Shown: positions 1 to 9,600, counted from the stretch's first letter. The stretch is DNA of 11,093 bases from Chloroflexota bacterium (GCA_005880165.1 VBJP01000075.1:1-11093); one strand, 5' to 3'. The notes: generated by a model from the letters alone, not told the origin. Translations and numbers: made by a program.

Positions 1-2
1 AG

Positions 3-3000
3 GCACAGGCAAAGGCGGTGGGGCTGCGGCTGGTGGGCCACCAGGATTTCCCGGCCGGGTCGCTCAACATCAGCCTTCGCTTCGGCGAAGGTCCGTTCAT
101 CAGCGCGCAGAATCGCGGGCTCACGCTCTATCTCTTCCGCCCGCTGAATCCGGCGGTGTTCGCACCGCAGCTGGACGTGGTCGGACTCGGTGTGCGTTTC
201 TCCGACGCCAGTGGCGGCCCGCTCGTGAATCTTCCGGTCGCGCGCGCCAACGATATCGCCGGCTACTTCTTCTTCAGCTTCCCACTCGACGGCAAGCCCT
301 ACAATGCTTCTCTCTACCCGAACTTCGGCGCGGCCGTGGAGATCGGCGGCTTTGGCATCCCGTTGGGCGCGGCGCTCTCCGGCAATACCGGCGGCGACAA
401 TCCGGTGGCCGCCGGCCTTCTCCAATCCGATGGCAAGGGCGACCCGCATCCCGTCAATCCCGACGTGGATGTGTACCTCGGCTACGTCGATCAGCATCTC
501 AAGTTCCAGGTCCAGGGCACGGCGGCGGTCTGGGTGGGCATACACCGCAAATTCGGCCCCATCTATATCGACCAGATCGGTGTCGAGCTCGGCAGCTCAC
601 CGCCCGAGGCTTCGCTCCTCGTGGATGGCAGCGTCTCCATTTCCGGCCTCACGGTGCAGGCCGATGAGCTGGGCGTTCGCATTCCGATCAAGTCGCTGGC
701 GACTCCCGCCCACTGGTATCTGGACCTGCGAGGACTCGGCATCTCCTTCAACTCGGGCAGTGTCTCGATCACCGGAGGTCTGCTCAAGAACCAGGTCGGC
801 CAGACCGTCGAGTACGACGGCATGCTCTCGGTCGATATCGCCGGCAAGGGCTTCACCGCGGTGGGCGCCTACTCGCGTCCGGGCGATGCGCTGGGCAGCT
901 ACACCTCGCTCTTCGTGTTTGTCTCGCTGCCGCTGGTGCTCGGCGGCCCGCCCTTCTTCTTCGTCACCGGCCTGGGCGGCGGCATGGGGTGCAACCGCGA
1001 GCTCCAGGTTCCCCCGATCAACCAGATCCCCGACTTCCTCCTGGTCAAGGCCCTGAGCGATTCGAGCCTGGCCAACGACCCCATGGGCGCCCTCACCAGC
1101 ATGGCCAAGTTCATTCCCGCGCGCCGCGGCAGCTTCTGGCTGGCGGCGGGGGTCAAGTTCGATTCCTTCGTGCTGGTGCACTCGGTCGCCGTCATCTACG
1201 TCGCGCTCGACAAGGGATTCGAAATCGGCCTGGTCGGGGTCAGCCGCCTGGCGCTGCCCACCAAGGACCTGGCCATCGTCAACATCGAGCTGGCGCTGAA
1301 GGCCCGCTTCAGCAGCGCCGAGGGCATCCTCTCGATCCAGGCGCAGCTCACCGACCACTCCTACCTGTTCAGCGACGCCTGCCAGCTCACCGGCGGATTC
1401 GCGTTCTTCATCTGGTTTCCCCAAGGGCAGTTCGTCCTCACTGTCGGCGGCTACCATCCCGCATTCAACCGCCCGCCGCAGTTCCCTACCGTTCCGCGCC
1501 TCGGCTTCCGCTGGCACGTGAGCGATGCCATCGTCATCAAGGGCGAGGCCTACTTCGCGCTCACCAATACCTGCGTGATGGCCGGGGGACGGCTCGAAGC
1601 GGCGGCGCACCTGGGGCCGGTGCGCGCCTGGTTCATCGCCCACGCCGATTTCCTCATCTCCTGGGACCCGTTCTACTACGACATCTCGATCGGCGTGGAA
1701 GTGGGCGTCTCCGTTACCATCTGCATCTTCGTCTGCGGCACGCTCGAGCTTTCGCTCGGCGCGGAGCTGCACATCATGGGTCCGCCGCTGCATGGAACCG
1801 TCTCGGTGGATATCACGGTCGCCACCATCACGGTGCCGTTCGGTCCCGATCCGAAGCCGGATCCGAACTACATCCAGGATTTCGAGGTGTTCCGTAAGAA
1901 GTACCTGGTCGCGGGAGACAAGAAGTCGAAGGTCGTGAACGTCAGCGCCACGCGCGGGCTGGTGCCGAAAGATCCGCCTGGCGCCGATCCCGCGCCCGGC
2001 ACCAAGAGCCAGCCGTGGAAGGTGGCCGCCGAGTTCGGTTTCGCGACCGAGACGCGCATGCCGGCCTCCAGCTACAGCACCTTCGCCACCGCGCCCAGCG
2101 GCCAGCTGGCCGGATCGGCGGCGATCGATCTGGCGCCGATGAACCGGCGGGACGTGGTGAGCAACCACGACGTCAAGCTGTACCTGGCCGGCGCCGACAC
2201 GGTACCCGCCTTCACCGCCGACCATTTCCAGGTGACGCCGGTGTTCGGCAAATTCCCCGAAGCCACGTGGCACTGGACCGATCCCGTAAAGATCTCGGCC
2301 GGGGCGAGGACCATTCCGGCGCTCCATGGCCTCGACATTCGAGGCGTCGCGGTGTGGGGAGGGCCAAGCCAGCTCATCCCCATCGCCACGCTGATCGACG
2401 ACAAGCTGGTATGGGCGCGCCCGCTGCCGTTCGCGGCCAGCGACGTCATCCTCATCCTCACGCTCCAGCAGTACGGCGTCTCGGCCGACTCCATGGCCGT
2501 CGATATCGTCAAGGTGTCGAACGGCAAGATGCTGCAAGCGGCCGATCAGATTCTTTCCGGCGGGGGCGTCTTCGCGCAATTCCGCCAGCAGCTCGGCGTC
2601 CGGCCTTCGGGGTTGCGGCCCATGTCGCGGCATTCGCTGGCGCACCGCCGCTCGGCGCCGCCCCTGATTGCCCCGCTCGCCACGGGCCTCACCATGAAGG
2701 TCGTGAGCCTCCCGCCGCCGCCGCCCATCTTCCGGGTGCCCCCCGATCTTCCGGTTCCCCTGCAACAGGCGCGCCTGCGCGCGGTGTTGCAGCACCGGCC
2801 GAGGGGGCACGGCGATTCGCCCGGGCGCATCCACACCACCGTGGAACGCGTGTCGGCTCCCAACGCCCCGCGCACCGCTCCGCCGCGAGTGTTCCCGCTG
2901 GCGGGGGCGCGCCTCATCCGCATCGGCGCTTTGAAGGCGCCGCTTCCCACGCGCGCCGCCATCGCGCCGCGCAGCATCCACAACACGCAGATCGGAGTGT

Positions 3001-3941
3001 TCGCGTCGCCGGCCCACACCAGGGCGTTTGCCGCCGCGGCGGCGCAGTTGACCGGGCGCGGCGTCATCCTCCCTTCGGGTACCACCCACATCTGGGACCT
3101 GCCCGGACAGACCGGTCTTCGCTTCGCTCTTTCCGGGGCGGCCGCCGCGCGGATCGTGTTCTTCGATCGCGGCGGAGCCCCGCTGCTCGATCGCGAAATG
3201 GTGCCGCAGACCGGGCAGCAGATCGCCGTACCCCCGCGCGCCGCCAGCGTGGCCATCACCTGCCTGGGCAATCTTCCCCCGGGAGTCGCGGCGCCTGCTC
3301 CGGGCTTCGCCGCCGTCGCCATGGCGGTAGCGCCCGCCGGAGGCTTGCCCAGCGTCGGGTGGCAAGCCGGGAACCACGGCACGCAGGTCTCGGCCCTCAC
3401 CGTGCTCGCGCGGGGGTCGAGCCTGGTGCTGCCGCGTCGCGCGGCCGCCCTTCACCGCCGGCAGAAGACGGGCCAGGCCGTGATCCGGGTGGCGCAGGCC
3501 CTGCGCGGCCAGAACGGCATCTCCACGTGGCTGCCCGCGCGCAGCGGGGTGGTCATGGTCATCCTGGACGCGCAGGATCCGACGGCCGCGGCCAAGGGCG
3601 ATTTCGCCATTTCCGCCGATGGCGCCAGTCTGGTCACACCGCCTGCAGTCATTTCCGGCGGCCACCGGCGCGCGCTCCTGTACGATGTTGTGCCGCGTCC
3701 GGCCGATATCACCGGTGCCGGAGGCATCGCGCCCGACCACATCGTCGTCGCCGCCGGCAGCGGCGGGGGATGGGAAGTGTCGGGCGTGGTGTCACTCCCG
3801 GGCAAGGCCATCGAGTGGGCCAACCGGCTGCATGGCCGCGTGCCGCGCACCCTCACTCCCGATGGCCCGCTCACACCCTCCGGCAGCGTTCTGGTGCGTC
3901 TGCTGGGCGGCTCCACAACCACCACGACGCCGAGGTCCTGA
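3..3941 (+). CDS. DUF6603-family giant beta-rich protein, 5' end cut by window edge
   Basis: No biochemical role is known to me for this family. The frame is open to the left edge. A GTG at 18 could serve as a start, but no well-spaced Shine-Dalgarno precedes it, so the gene probably begins upstream. Counting from that GTG there are 1307 residues. Residues 1-610 are short alternating hydrophobic/polar beta strands with Gly turns. They carry landmarks I associate with DUF6603: FFVTGLGGGMGCNRELQVP (about 314-332), GGYHP with VPRLGFRW (477-499), IKGEAYFALT (507-516), DFLISWDPF (544-552) and AELHIMGPP (582-590). A basic, Pro-rich stretch (about 857-1000, including five consecutive prolines near 898) leads to a second beta-rich half with GTTHIWDLPG (1021-1030) and a C-terminal block ending LTPDGPLTPSGSVLVRLLGG. 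No catalytic motif is seen. The stop overlaps the next start by one base (TGATG). Family assignment is from memory of motifs: good for the N-terminal half, unknown for the C-terminal half. Confidence 0.85.
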   Translation, partial: AQAKAVGLRLVGHQDFPAGSLNISLRFGEGPFISAQNRGLTLYLFRPLNPAVFAPQLDVVGLGVRFSDASGGPLVNLPVARANDIAGYFFFSFPLDGKPYNASLYPNFGAAVEIGGFGIPLGAALSGNTGGDNPVAAGLLQSDGKGDPHPVNPDVDVYLGYVDQHLKFQVQGTAAVWVGIHRKFGPIYIDQIGVELGSSPPEASLLVDGSVSISGLTVQADELGVRIPIKSLATPAHWYLDLRGLGISFNSGSVSITGGLLKNQVGQTVEYDGMLSVDIAGKGFTAVGAYSRPGDALGSYTSLFVFVSLPLVLGGPPFFFVTGLGGGMGCNRELQVPPINQIPDFLLVKALSDSSLANDPMGALTSMAKFIPARRGSFWLAAGVKFDSFVLVHSVAVIYVALDKGFEIGLVGVSRLALPTKDLAIVNIELALKARFSSAEGILSIQAQLTDHSYLFSDACQLTGGFAFFIWFPQGQFVLTVGGYHPAFNRPPQFPTVPRLGFRWHVSDAIVIKGEAYFALTNTCVMAGGRLEAAAHLGPVRAWFIAHADFLISWDPFYYDISIGVEVGVSVTICIFVCGTLELSLGAELHIMGPPLHGTVSVDITVATITVPFGPDPKPDPNYIQDFEVFRKKYLVAGDKKSKVVNVSATRGLVPKDPPGADPAPGTKSQPWKVAAEFGFATETRMPASSYSTFATAPSGQLAGSAAIDLAPMNRRDVVSNHDVKLYLAGADTVPAFTADHFQVTPVFGKFPEATWHWTDPVKISAGARTIPALHGLDIRGVAVWGGPSQLIPIATLIDDKLVWARPLPFAASDVILILTLQQYGVSADSMAVDIVKVSNGKMLQAADQILSGGGVFAQFRQQLGVRPSGLRPMSRHSLAHRRSAPPLIAPLATGLTMKVVSLPPPPPIFRVPPDLPVPLQQARLRAVLQHRPRGHGDSPGRIHTTVERVSAPNAPRTAPPRVFPLAGARLIRIGALKAPLPTRAAIAPRSIHNTQIGVFASPAHTRAFAAAAAQLTGRGVILPSGTTHIWDLPGQTGLRFALSGAAAARIVFFDRGGAPLLDREMVPQTGQQIAVPPRAASVAITCLGNLPPGVAAPAPGFAAVAMAVAPAGGLPSVGWQAGNHGTQVSALTVLARGSSLVLPRRAAALHRRQKTGQAVIRVAQALRGQNGISTWLPARSGVVMVILDAQDPTAAAKGDFAISADGASLVTPPAVISGGHRRALLYDVVPRPADITGAGGIAPDHIVVAAGSGGGWEVSGVVSLPGKAIEWANRLHGRVPRTLTPDGPLTPSGSVLVRLLGGSTTTTTPRS
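3932..3936 (+). promoter_or_regulatory. Ribosome binding site for the 562-aa protein gene
   Basis: GAGGT lies 4 bases before the ATG at 3941, inside the last codons of the upstream gene. It fits the GAGGT part of the consensus AGGAGGTGA and supports the ATG at 3941 over any of the upstream in-frame starts, which would need a long overlap with the DUF6603 gene. Confidence 0.6.
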
Positions 3942-5629
3942 TGAGCAACCCGACGACTCCCCCCAAGGGGCAGATGCAGCTGTTCGACTACCTGACGGTT
4001 CCGCTCGATCCCGGCAGCTACCGCCTCCACGTGGAAAGCCAGGTCACCCACGATCCCGGCCAGACCGCCACCATGACGAACGACGGCTACTTCGATGTCG
4101 TGGGGCCGCGCTTCTCGCTCTCGCCCTCCGACGTTGCCGGGACCTATCCGCCGCGCAACGGCCACGGCCCGTTTTCCGACAGCCTGGCGCAGGTCGTGCT
4201 CAAGCGCCGCGCGCTGCCGTGGGAGCGCAAGCTCGACGCGGCGAGACCGGGTGGACCGCTGCCCGCTCCCTCTGGCGGCAACCAGCTGGCGCCCGGGTAC
4301 CCGCGGCCGTGGATGACTCTGTTGGTGTTCGAAGAGGGCGAATACACGCTGCTGCCTGGCGTGCCGCTGGACAAGGTGATGCCCAAGGCCAACTTCGTTG
4401 CCCTCGGCAGCCCGGCCGGAATCACCTGCGATGCCGTGGAAGCGGACGCCAGCCTGGTGCAATCGATCCTGCCTTCGCTCGAGGAACTGCAGCTGCTCGC
4501 GCACGTCCGCTGGGTCAATATCGAAGACCGCGAGCTGACCGTCGAGGGCAGCGATGGCTGGTTTGCCGTCGTGGTCGGAAGCCGCGTGCCGTCGTCCGGC
4601 GCCAAGTGCCGGGCTTGCCTGGTTTCGCTCGAGGAGCGCTGGGACCTGGTGAAGTCCGATCCCCCCGCCAGCACCGAGCCCGGGCAATCGGGTCCGATCT
4701 TTGTTCCCATCCAGTTTCCCGATTACCAGCCTCCGGTCCAGAACCAGTACCGCTGGGTCGAGCAGCCGCCGGACTACAGCCAGGTCCAGATCATCATGGC
4801 GCCGCCGGCCAAGACCCGCCTGGTGGTGCTGTTCAGCTGGCAGTTCACCTGCGAAGGTCCGGGATCGTTCCGCGATCTCATGAAGAACCTCGATATCGGA
4901 ATGATCGGCGCCGTCCAGGACGCCGGCAAGCCCGCCCTCACCGATACCTGCCACCTGCCCCTGATGCTGGGCGAACGCTCGGGCGAAGCCGAGACCGTGC
5001 TCTACCGCGGTCCGCTGGTTCCGTTCGAGCTGGCGCGCGATACTCTCGGGCCGTACCATGGCGCCGACCAGGCTCGCCGCGTCACCCCCGAGACCGGCGT
5101 GGAAGACGTGTCGTACGCGGCGGCGTTTGAAGTGGGGCGCCTGCTGGCCGCCGCCGATGCGCGGCTGGCGCAGGAGCTCATGCGCTGGCGCCGCGGATCC
5201 TACCGGCAGGCCGCGCGCGCCGACACGCTGCTCGCCATCCAGGCATCACTCACACTCAACATGCCCGCCACCCTGGCCGAGCAGCTCCAGGTATCGCTGC
5301 CGCCGATTCTGGCCACCGCGGCCATGGGCCGGATGGTTCAGGGCGCCGGTCCCGTTGCGGATCGTTACGGACTCAAGGCCGCCGGCCAGACAGTGGGAAT
5401 GAACCCGGCGGCGGTGAAGGAAGCCTGGGGCCTGGCTTCGCTGCTCGAAGCGCAGGCGATCCTGGGCGGCGATCCTGGTGCGCTGGGCCTGGAAATCGCG
5501 CCCGTGCCGCAGACGCCGCGCCCCAACGTGACCATCGCGACCGTGGCTGCCGATGCCGCCGGCCTCGGCGTGCTGGTCAAGGCTCGCGACCGCGTCATCA
5601 CCAGCACCAAGGCCAAACTCGGAGGCTAG
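3941..5629 (+). CDS. Conserved-looking hypothetical protein (562 aa), companion of the DUF6603 protein
   Basis: Function unknown. The ATG at 3941 is chosen because it overlaps the preceding stop by one base and has GAGGT 4 bases upstream; the frame is open far upstream only as a low-complexity Arg-rich shadow. Visible blocks are: an N-terminal beta segment (LTVPLDPGSYRLHVESQV, 18-35), LPWERKL (92-98), PWMTLLVFEEGEY (123-135), a single CxxC at C223/C226, a strand plus FTCEGPGSFRDLMKNLDIGMIG (302-323), YRGPLVPFE (355-363), and an amphipathic helical region AAAFEVGRLLAAADARLAQELMRWRR (393-418). The C-terminal ~140 residues are Ala/Leu-rich and mostly helical. There is no signal peptide, no membrane helix and no recognisable catalytic motif. 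From memory these blocks recur in hypothetical proteins of other high-GC bacteria; I know no named family. It is probably co-translated with its neighbours. A scaffold or binding role is only inference. Confidence 0.9.
   Translation: MSNPTTPPKGQMQLFDYLTVPLDPGSYRLHVESQVTHDPGQTATMTNDGYFDVVGPRFSLSPSDVAGTYPPRNGHGPFSDSLAQVVLKRRALPWERKLDAARPGGPLPAPSGGNQLAPGYPRPWMTLLVFEEGEYTLLPGVPLDKVMPKANFVALGSPAGITCDAVEADASLVQSILPSLEELQLLAHVRWVNIEDRELTVEGSDGWFAVVVGSRVPSSGAKCRACLVSLEERWDLVKSDPPASTEPGQSGPIFVPIQFPDYQPPVQNQYRWVEQPPDYSQVQIIMAPPAKTRLVVLFSWQFTCEGPGSFRDLMKNLDIGMIGAVQDAGKPALTDTCHLPLMLGERSGEAETVLYRGPLVPFELARDTLGPYHGADQARRVTPETGVEDVSYAAAFEVGRLLAAADARLAQELMRWRRGSYRQAARADTLLAIQASLTLNMPATLAEQLQVSLPPILATAAMGRMVQGAGPVADRYGLKAAGQTVGMNPAAVKEAWGLASLLEAQAILGGDPGALGLEIAPVPQTPRPNVTIATVAADAAGLGVLVKARDRVITSTKAKLGG
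5621..5625 (+). promoter_or_regulatory. Ribosome binding site for the GTG-started 332-aa gene
   Basis: A strong GGAGG sits 6 bases before the GTG at 5632, within the last codons of the preceding gene. It decides the start: the next in-frame candidate is the ATG at 5722 (residue 31). Confidence 0.7.
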
Positions 5630-5631
5630 CC

Positions 5632-6630
5632 GTGAGAGCTGCCTGGATCACCGGTAAGGAATGTCTGCGGGAACGGCTGTGCCGTCCCGACCAGTTGCCC
5701 GCCCCCAACCCCGAAGCCGAAATGCCGGCCTACATGGAGAGCTTCCTGTCCCACCTGCGGTTGCTCGTCGGCGTTCCCTTCGAGTACCTGGTGCCGGATG
5801 CGCGCCTGCTGCCCGACGAGTCCATCCGCTTCTTCTACCTGGATCGGTCGTGGACCGACCGGCTGGTGGATGGCACGATCTGCGTCGGCAAGATCGGCTC
5901 GCGCGAGCAAGCCCATCACCAGGCGCACGCCGCCCCGGTTGCGCAGCAGCTCGACGTCGCCGAGCGTTCCGTGCGCGACCTGCAACGCCAGCGCGTCACC
6001 TTCGACGATCTGCGTTCCGGCGGCTACGCGCAGGGCCCCACGCAGACCATCACCGGGTTCCTGCTCCGATCCGCCGCCGTGAGCGGCTGGCCGCACATGG
6101 ACGTGCGCGCGTTCGACAAAGCCCTGGACGAGACATTCACTCCCGCCGATGCCGCCGCTCATGAGCTGGTGAAACTACGGCTGGAGCGGCTTTCGCCCTC
6201 CGTCCTGCTGGCGTTGTTCCAAGGCGTGCCCAAGCTGGTGTGGTGCGAGGAGCCGCACCACGGCGTGCAGTTCGGCGTCCACGAAACCAACGGCCAGTTC
6301 AGCGTCTTCCTGCGCGGCCCGGCCGGCACGGCCCTGGGCGGCAGCATGCAGATTCCGGTGCGGCAGTCGCAGCACCGGGTGGTGGCGGTGGCCGCATTGC
6401 GCCGCAAGCTGATCCAGCAGGGCGGCGGCCAGATCGCACAGCAAACGGGCTCGGCCGCGATGGCCATCGAGCTCTTGAACCCTCCCTTCCGGCAGCGCTT
6501 CGAGAACGTCCAGAACCAGCCCCCATTGTCCGGCCTCGGCGGATTCACCGCCGATGTGGCCGTGGCGAGCCACGTCTCGCAGCCGGACATCCAGGCGACC
6601 GTGCAAGGACTGGTCTATGAACATCCCTGA
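5632..6630 (+). CDS. Conserved-looking hypothetical protein (332 aa), GTG start
   Basis: Function unknown. The GTG start at 5632 is supported by GGAGG 6 bases upstream and by the two-base gap from the preceding stop. The first 30 residues look like an ordinary soluble N-terminus, not a signal peptide. Residues 35-85 form the most distinctive block: FLSHLRLLVGVPFEYLVPD (38-56), LLPDESIRFFYLDRSW (59-74) and LVDG (78-81). Next come a segment rich in Gln, His and Arg (91-121), GFLLRSAAVSGWPHMDVRAFD (142-162), LERLSPSVLLALFQGVPKLVW (184-204), then HHGVQFGVHETNGQFSVFLRG (209-229), which looks like a beta hairpin. The C-terminus has FALEL-like strand character (AMAIELLNPPFRQRF, 276-290). I recall the same block order in uncharacterised proteins elsewhere but no family name. 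The last 14 bases overlap the next gene. No enzyme motif is seen; a role inside the same complex as its neighbours is inferred from coupling. Confidence 0.9.
   Translation: MRAAWITGKECLRERLCRPDQLPAPNPEAEMPAYMESFLSHLRLLVGVPFEYLVPDARLLPDESIRFFYLDRSWTDRLVDGTICVGKIGSREQAHHQAHAAPVAQQLDVAERSVRDLQRQRVTFDDLRSGGYAQGPTQTITGFLLRSAAVSGWPHMDVRAFDKALDETFTPADAAAHELVKLRLERLSPSVLLALFQGVPKLVWCEEPHHGVQFGVHETNGQFSVFLRGPAGTALGGSMQIPVRQSQHRVVAVAALRRKLIQQGGGQIAQQTGSAAMAIELLNPPFRQRFENVQNQPPLSGLGGFTADVAVASHVSQPDIQATVQGLVYEHP
6605..6609 (+). promoter_or_regulatory. Ribosome binding site for the 1300-aa protein gene
   Basis: AAGGA lies 7 bases before the ATG at 6617, inside the 3' end of the 332-aa gene. It supports this ATG over the in-frame ATG at 6554, which lacks comparable support, and over the ATG at 6680, which would remove a conserved-looking N-terminal segment. 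Confidence 0.6.
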
Positions 6631-9600
6631 CCACCCGCGCCAGTTCTCCCTGGCGGCGGCCAACGGCATCACCCCGAGGATGGTGGACACCTGGTACCCG
6701 TTCCTGATTCGGCTGCCCCGAGTTCTGGTGCCGATGCACGTGGATGCGCTCATCGTCCGGCAGGGCGGCGGTACGTGGGCCCGGACCGGGATGAAGACGC
6801 CGCCGCCCGACGCGCAGGGCAAACCGCTCGACTCCTTGATGCCCAAGGTGTTCGCCAACCTGCCCGGTCCCCGGCCTCCAGGCGCCTACCTGCATTGGGC
6901 TCTGCCGTCGGCGCTGACGGCCGGTGTGCACCAGAGCGATTCTCCCGACGATCCCGGCACCACCAAGTTTCCGTCCATTCCCGATCGTTGGCTGGTGGTC
7001 CGCGTCTTCCCGTCGAAGAAAGATCCGTCCATGCGCACCGTGCGCGGATGGGTGCTGCAATCCGCCGACAGGAATGCCCCCGGTCTCGACCATCCCGCGG
7101 CGCACGACCTCGACGCGTGGAAAGAGACCGGGGGCCAGCCCGATCCCGCGCTCCAGCCCTTCACCACCATCGGCTACGGCAATCTTTCCTGGGCGGCGTA
7201 CTTCGACAACGTGCGCAACCGCCTGGGCTTCTATGACGATCTCTCCGATGTGCCCGCCGGACCGATTGCCTACCTGGTCTGCGGCTGGTATTCCGATCCC
7301 GCCCTGGACCCGCTCGGCGACCCCGCCATCCGCTCGCTTGCCGATTTCAACCAGCGCATGAAGGACCTGAGCTGGTCTCTTCCCGATACGGATTTCCACG
7401 AGGCGCTGCAATCGGCCCAGGACCACTTGAAGGTGACGATGGATCTCGGGCTGGCCAGCGAGTGGCCCACCAAGCTCCGGCCGGAGGCCGACGCGCCCTT
7501 CAATCCGCGTTCGCCGAAGCAGGCCAGTCCGGCGGTGCCGGTCGGTCCTCCGTATGTCAGCGACGGCTCGTGGTGGCCGCAGGCAACCTTGTGCCACGGC
7601 TCGGTGGTTGCCATCGGCTGGCCCACGGTGGGTTGGCCGGGCAACGACAAGGGAGTCCTTTCCGGCGAAGAAGGCGGACCGCCGCCGGCCTCCGCCGTCA
7701 ACGTCGTGGTGGGCAACTCCATCGTGGAGGCCATGGCGGTGCTGGTGGGCAAGGCCACCAAGTCGACGCAGGACGCCCGCATCCTCGAAGCCTTCCAGCT
7801 CAACGTGCTTCCCGAGCTGGATGAGCCCGATGGGCGCGCGCGGCTGGATGCCGTGCTGCATTCCAAGACCTTCGGCTCGAAGCCCGGGGGGAACGTCGAC
7901 GACCGCGTGTGGCAGCCTCCGAGCGGTCCCGAGCCGCCACCGCCGGACTCGGCCCCACCCGGCCCCGGCGTGTTCCAGCCGCCGCAGAGCTATCGCAAGG
8001 CGCCCCCCGGCAACCTGCCGGTCGGAACGGGTGTCGCACAGCCCACTCACGCCGATGTCCAATCCAAGCCGCAGTTCTCGCCGGCCGTCATGCAGGAAAG
8101 CCAGGTTCTCCAGGGCGGGCTCGCAGCCATCATCAACTACGTGGCGCCTCCGGGAGTCGAACCCTATCAGCCGGGCAAATGGGTCGATACCAAGCGCCCG
8201 TTGCCCCGCTGGTATAACCCGCTCGACCCGGTGATCCTGGTGCAAGGCGCGCAGCGCTCGTTCAAGCACGGCAGCGATATTCGCTTCAACCCCGATGGCA
8301 CGTTGCCGTGCCGCATTTCCGGCACCCCCGCCAAGCAGTACTCGCCGCTGCACGGCGATATCGTCCAGCCGCCGCTGTATCCCTATTACTTTCTCGAACG
8401 CGGCGTCGACAACGGAAGCGTGCCCACCGATTGCGACGACCTGCTCGGCGAGATGGTTCTCTACGATCCCGGCTGCTCGGCGCCCATCGTCCAGGCCGGC
8501 GCTCAAGGCCAGCCGTTGCCGGCCGCGCAGCTCACCGTCCAGGTTCAGAAAGTCATGGTCGATCAGACCGCCTGGTGGGTCACGCGCGATCCGCGCATCG
8601 ATGCCGGGCCGGTGCTGTCCAAGGTCAACTACGGCGGAGTCCTGCCGTCGCCGGTGGCCGTGAGCCCGCCCATCCACCCGTGGAATCCGCTGCACCTGGA
8701 ATGGCGCGTCGAGTTCATCCCGTCGCCGGGCGGCGCGAAGGATTGGACCCCGGGCGAGGTGGACTTCAACGAGACGGTGCCGAAGCTGCCGCCGGCCGCC
8801 GGCGCCAAAAACGTGATCACCCTCGAAGGGCGCACCCCGGTCACGGCCGGCGCCAGCAGCACGCTGGCCTCATCGGTACGGCTGGCGCTGGCGCAGGTCG
8901 CGAGCGCCGGCGGCACCGGCTCGTTGCCGCCCCAGCTCATCGAGGCCATGGCCTCGCACCTCGGACTCCAGCTGATGTACGACATCGACACCTACCAGGT
9001 ACAAAATGTGCCGGGCTCGGGGACCGGCGCCGATTCTTCAGCCCTCGAAGACATCGCCACCGCGCTGGATAGCATCGACGTGCTGGCGGGGTCGCTCGGC
9101 GGGCTGCACACCAAGCTGCGGGGCGGCTATCCGGCCGATGGCGTCAGCAAGCCCGGCCCCAACGATCCCGCGGCGTCGCCGTGTGTCGTGGTGCGCGCCG
9201 GCTTCCTGCATCTCCTGCGGCTGCGCGTGGTCGACACGTTCGGCCAGTTCATCGACCTGTGCGGATCGAGCGATGCCGTCCCCGTGAGCCCGGCGGCGCT
9301 GCTGCGCTCCGAGCCGCTGGATGTGACCGGCCGGCCGGAGTTGCTCGCGCTGCCGCCGCGCTTCACTTCGCCCACTCGCATCTGGCTGCGCTACATGGAT
9401 GCGGAGGGTGGCCCCGACGAGGCGCGCCTGGCTACCGATGTCAACCCCACCGCGGTCAGTCCGGTGTGCGGCTACATCATGCCGAACCACCTGGACCAAG
9501 CGCTCGAAGTCTTCGGCGGCGACGGCGCCAACCTGGGCATGATCCGCCCCACCGATGACGGTGCCGTCGTCTGGGAGATCGCGCCCGGCACGCCGTCCAC

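Noticed and set aside
2709..2727. CCG triplet run resembling a microsatellite
   Set aside because: It encodes the five-proline run of the linker and is too short to call a repeat element.
3030..3043. 14-base perfect palindrome GCCGCCGCGGCGGC
   Set aside because: It lies inside coding sequence and is explained by an alanine run in GC-rich DNA; there is no T-tract or second copy to suggest a terminator or operator.
597..3740. Open frame of 1047 codons on the minus strand, antisense to the DUF6603 gene
   Set aside because: Its product is dominated by Arg, Gly, Asp, His and Ala in low-complexity order, as expected opposite a GC-rich gene. No motif, and no plausible promoter or ribosome binding site, while the plus strand has coherent protein motifs throughout.
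2015..3940. In-frame upstream extension of the 562-aa gene to an ATG at 2015
   Set aside because: It would overlap the DUF6603 gene by almost 2 kb and encodes an Arg/Pro/Ala/His-rich shadow; protein-like sequence starts at 3941, where there is also a ribosome binding site.
3452..5059. Open frame of 535 codons on the minus strand spanning two plus-strand genes
   Set aside because: Arg/Gly/His-rich composition and no domain signal; it crosses the stop-start junction of two well-supported genes. A GC-content artefact.
6554..6616. Upstream start at 6554 for the 1300-aa gene
   Set aside because: It adds 21 Arg/Ser/Trp-rich residues read out of frame from the 332-aa gene and lacks a good ribosome binding site; 6617 has one.
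6545..8695. Open frame of 716 codons on the minus strand opposite the 1300-aa gene
   Set aside because: Same low-complexity composition; the plus-strand reading carries the specific motif blocks.
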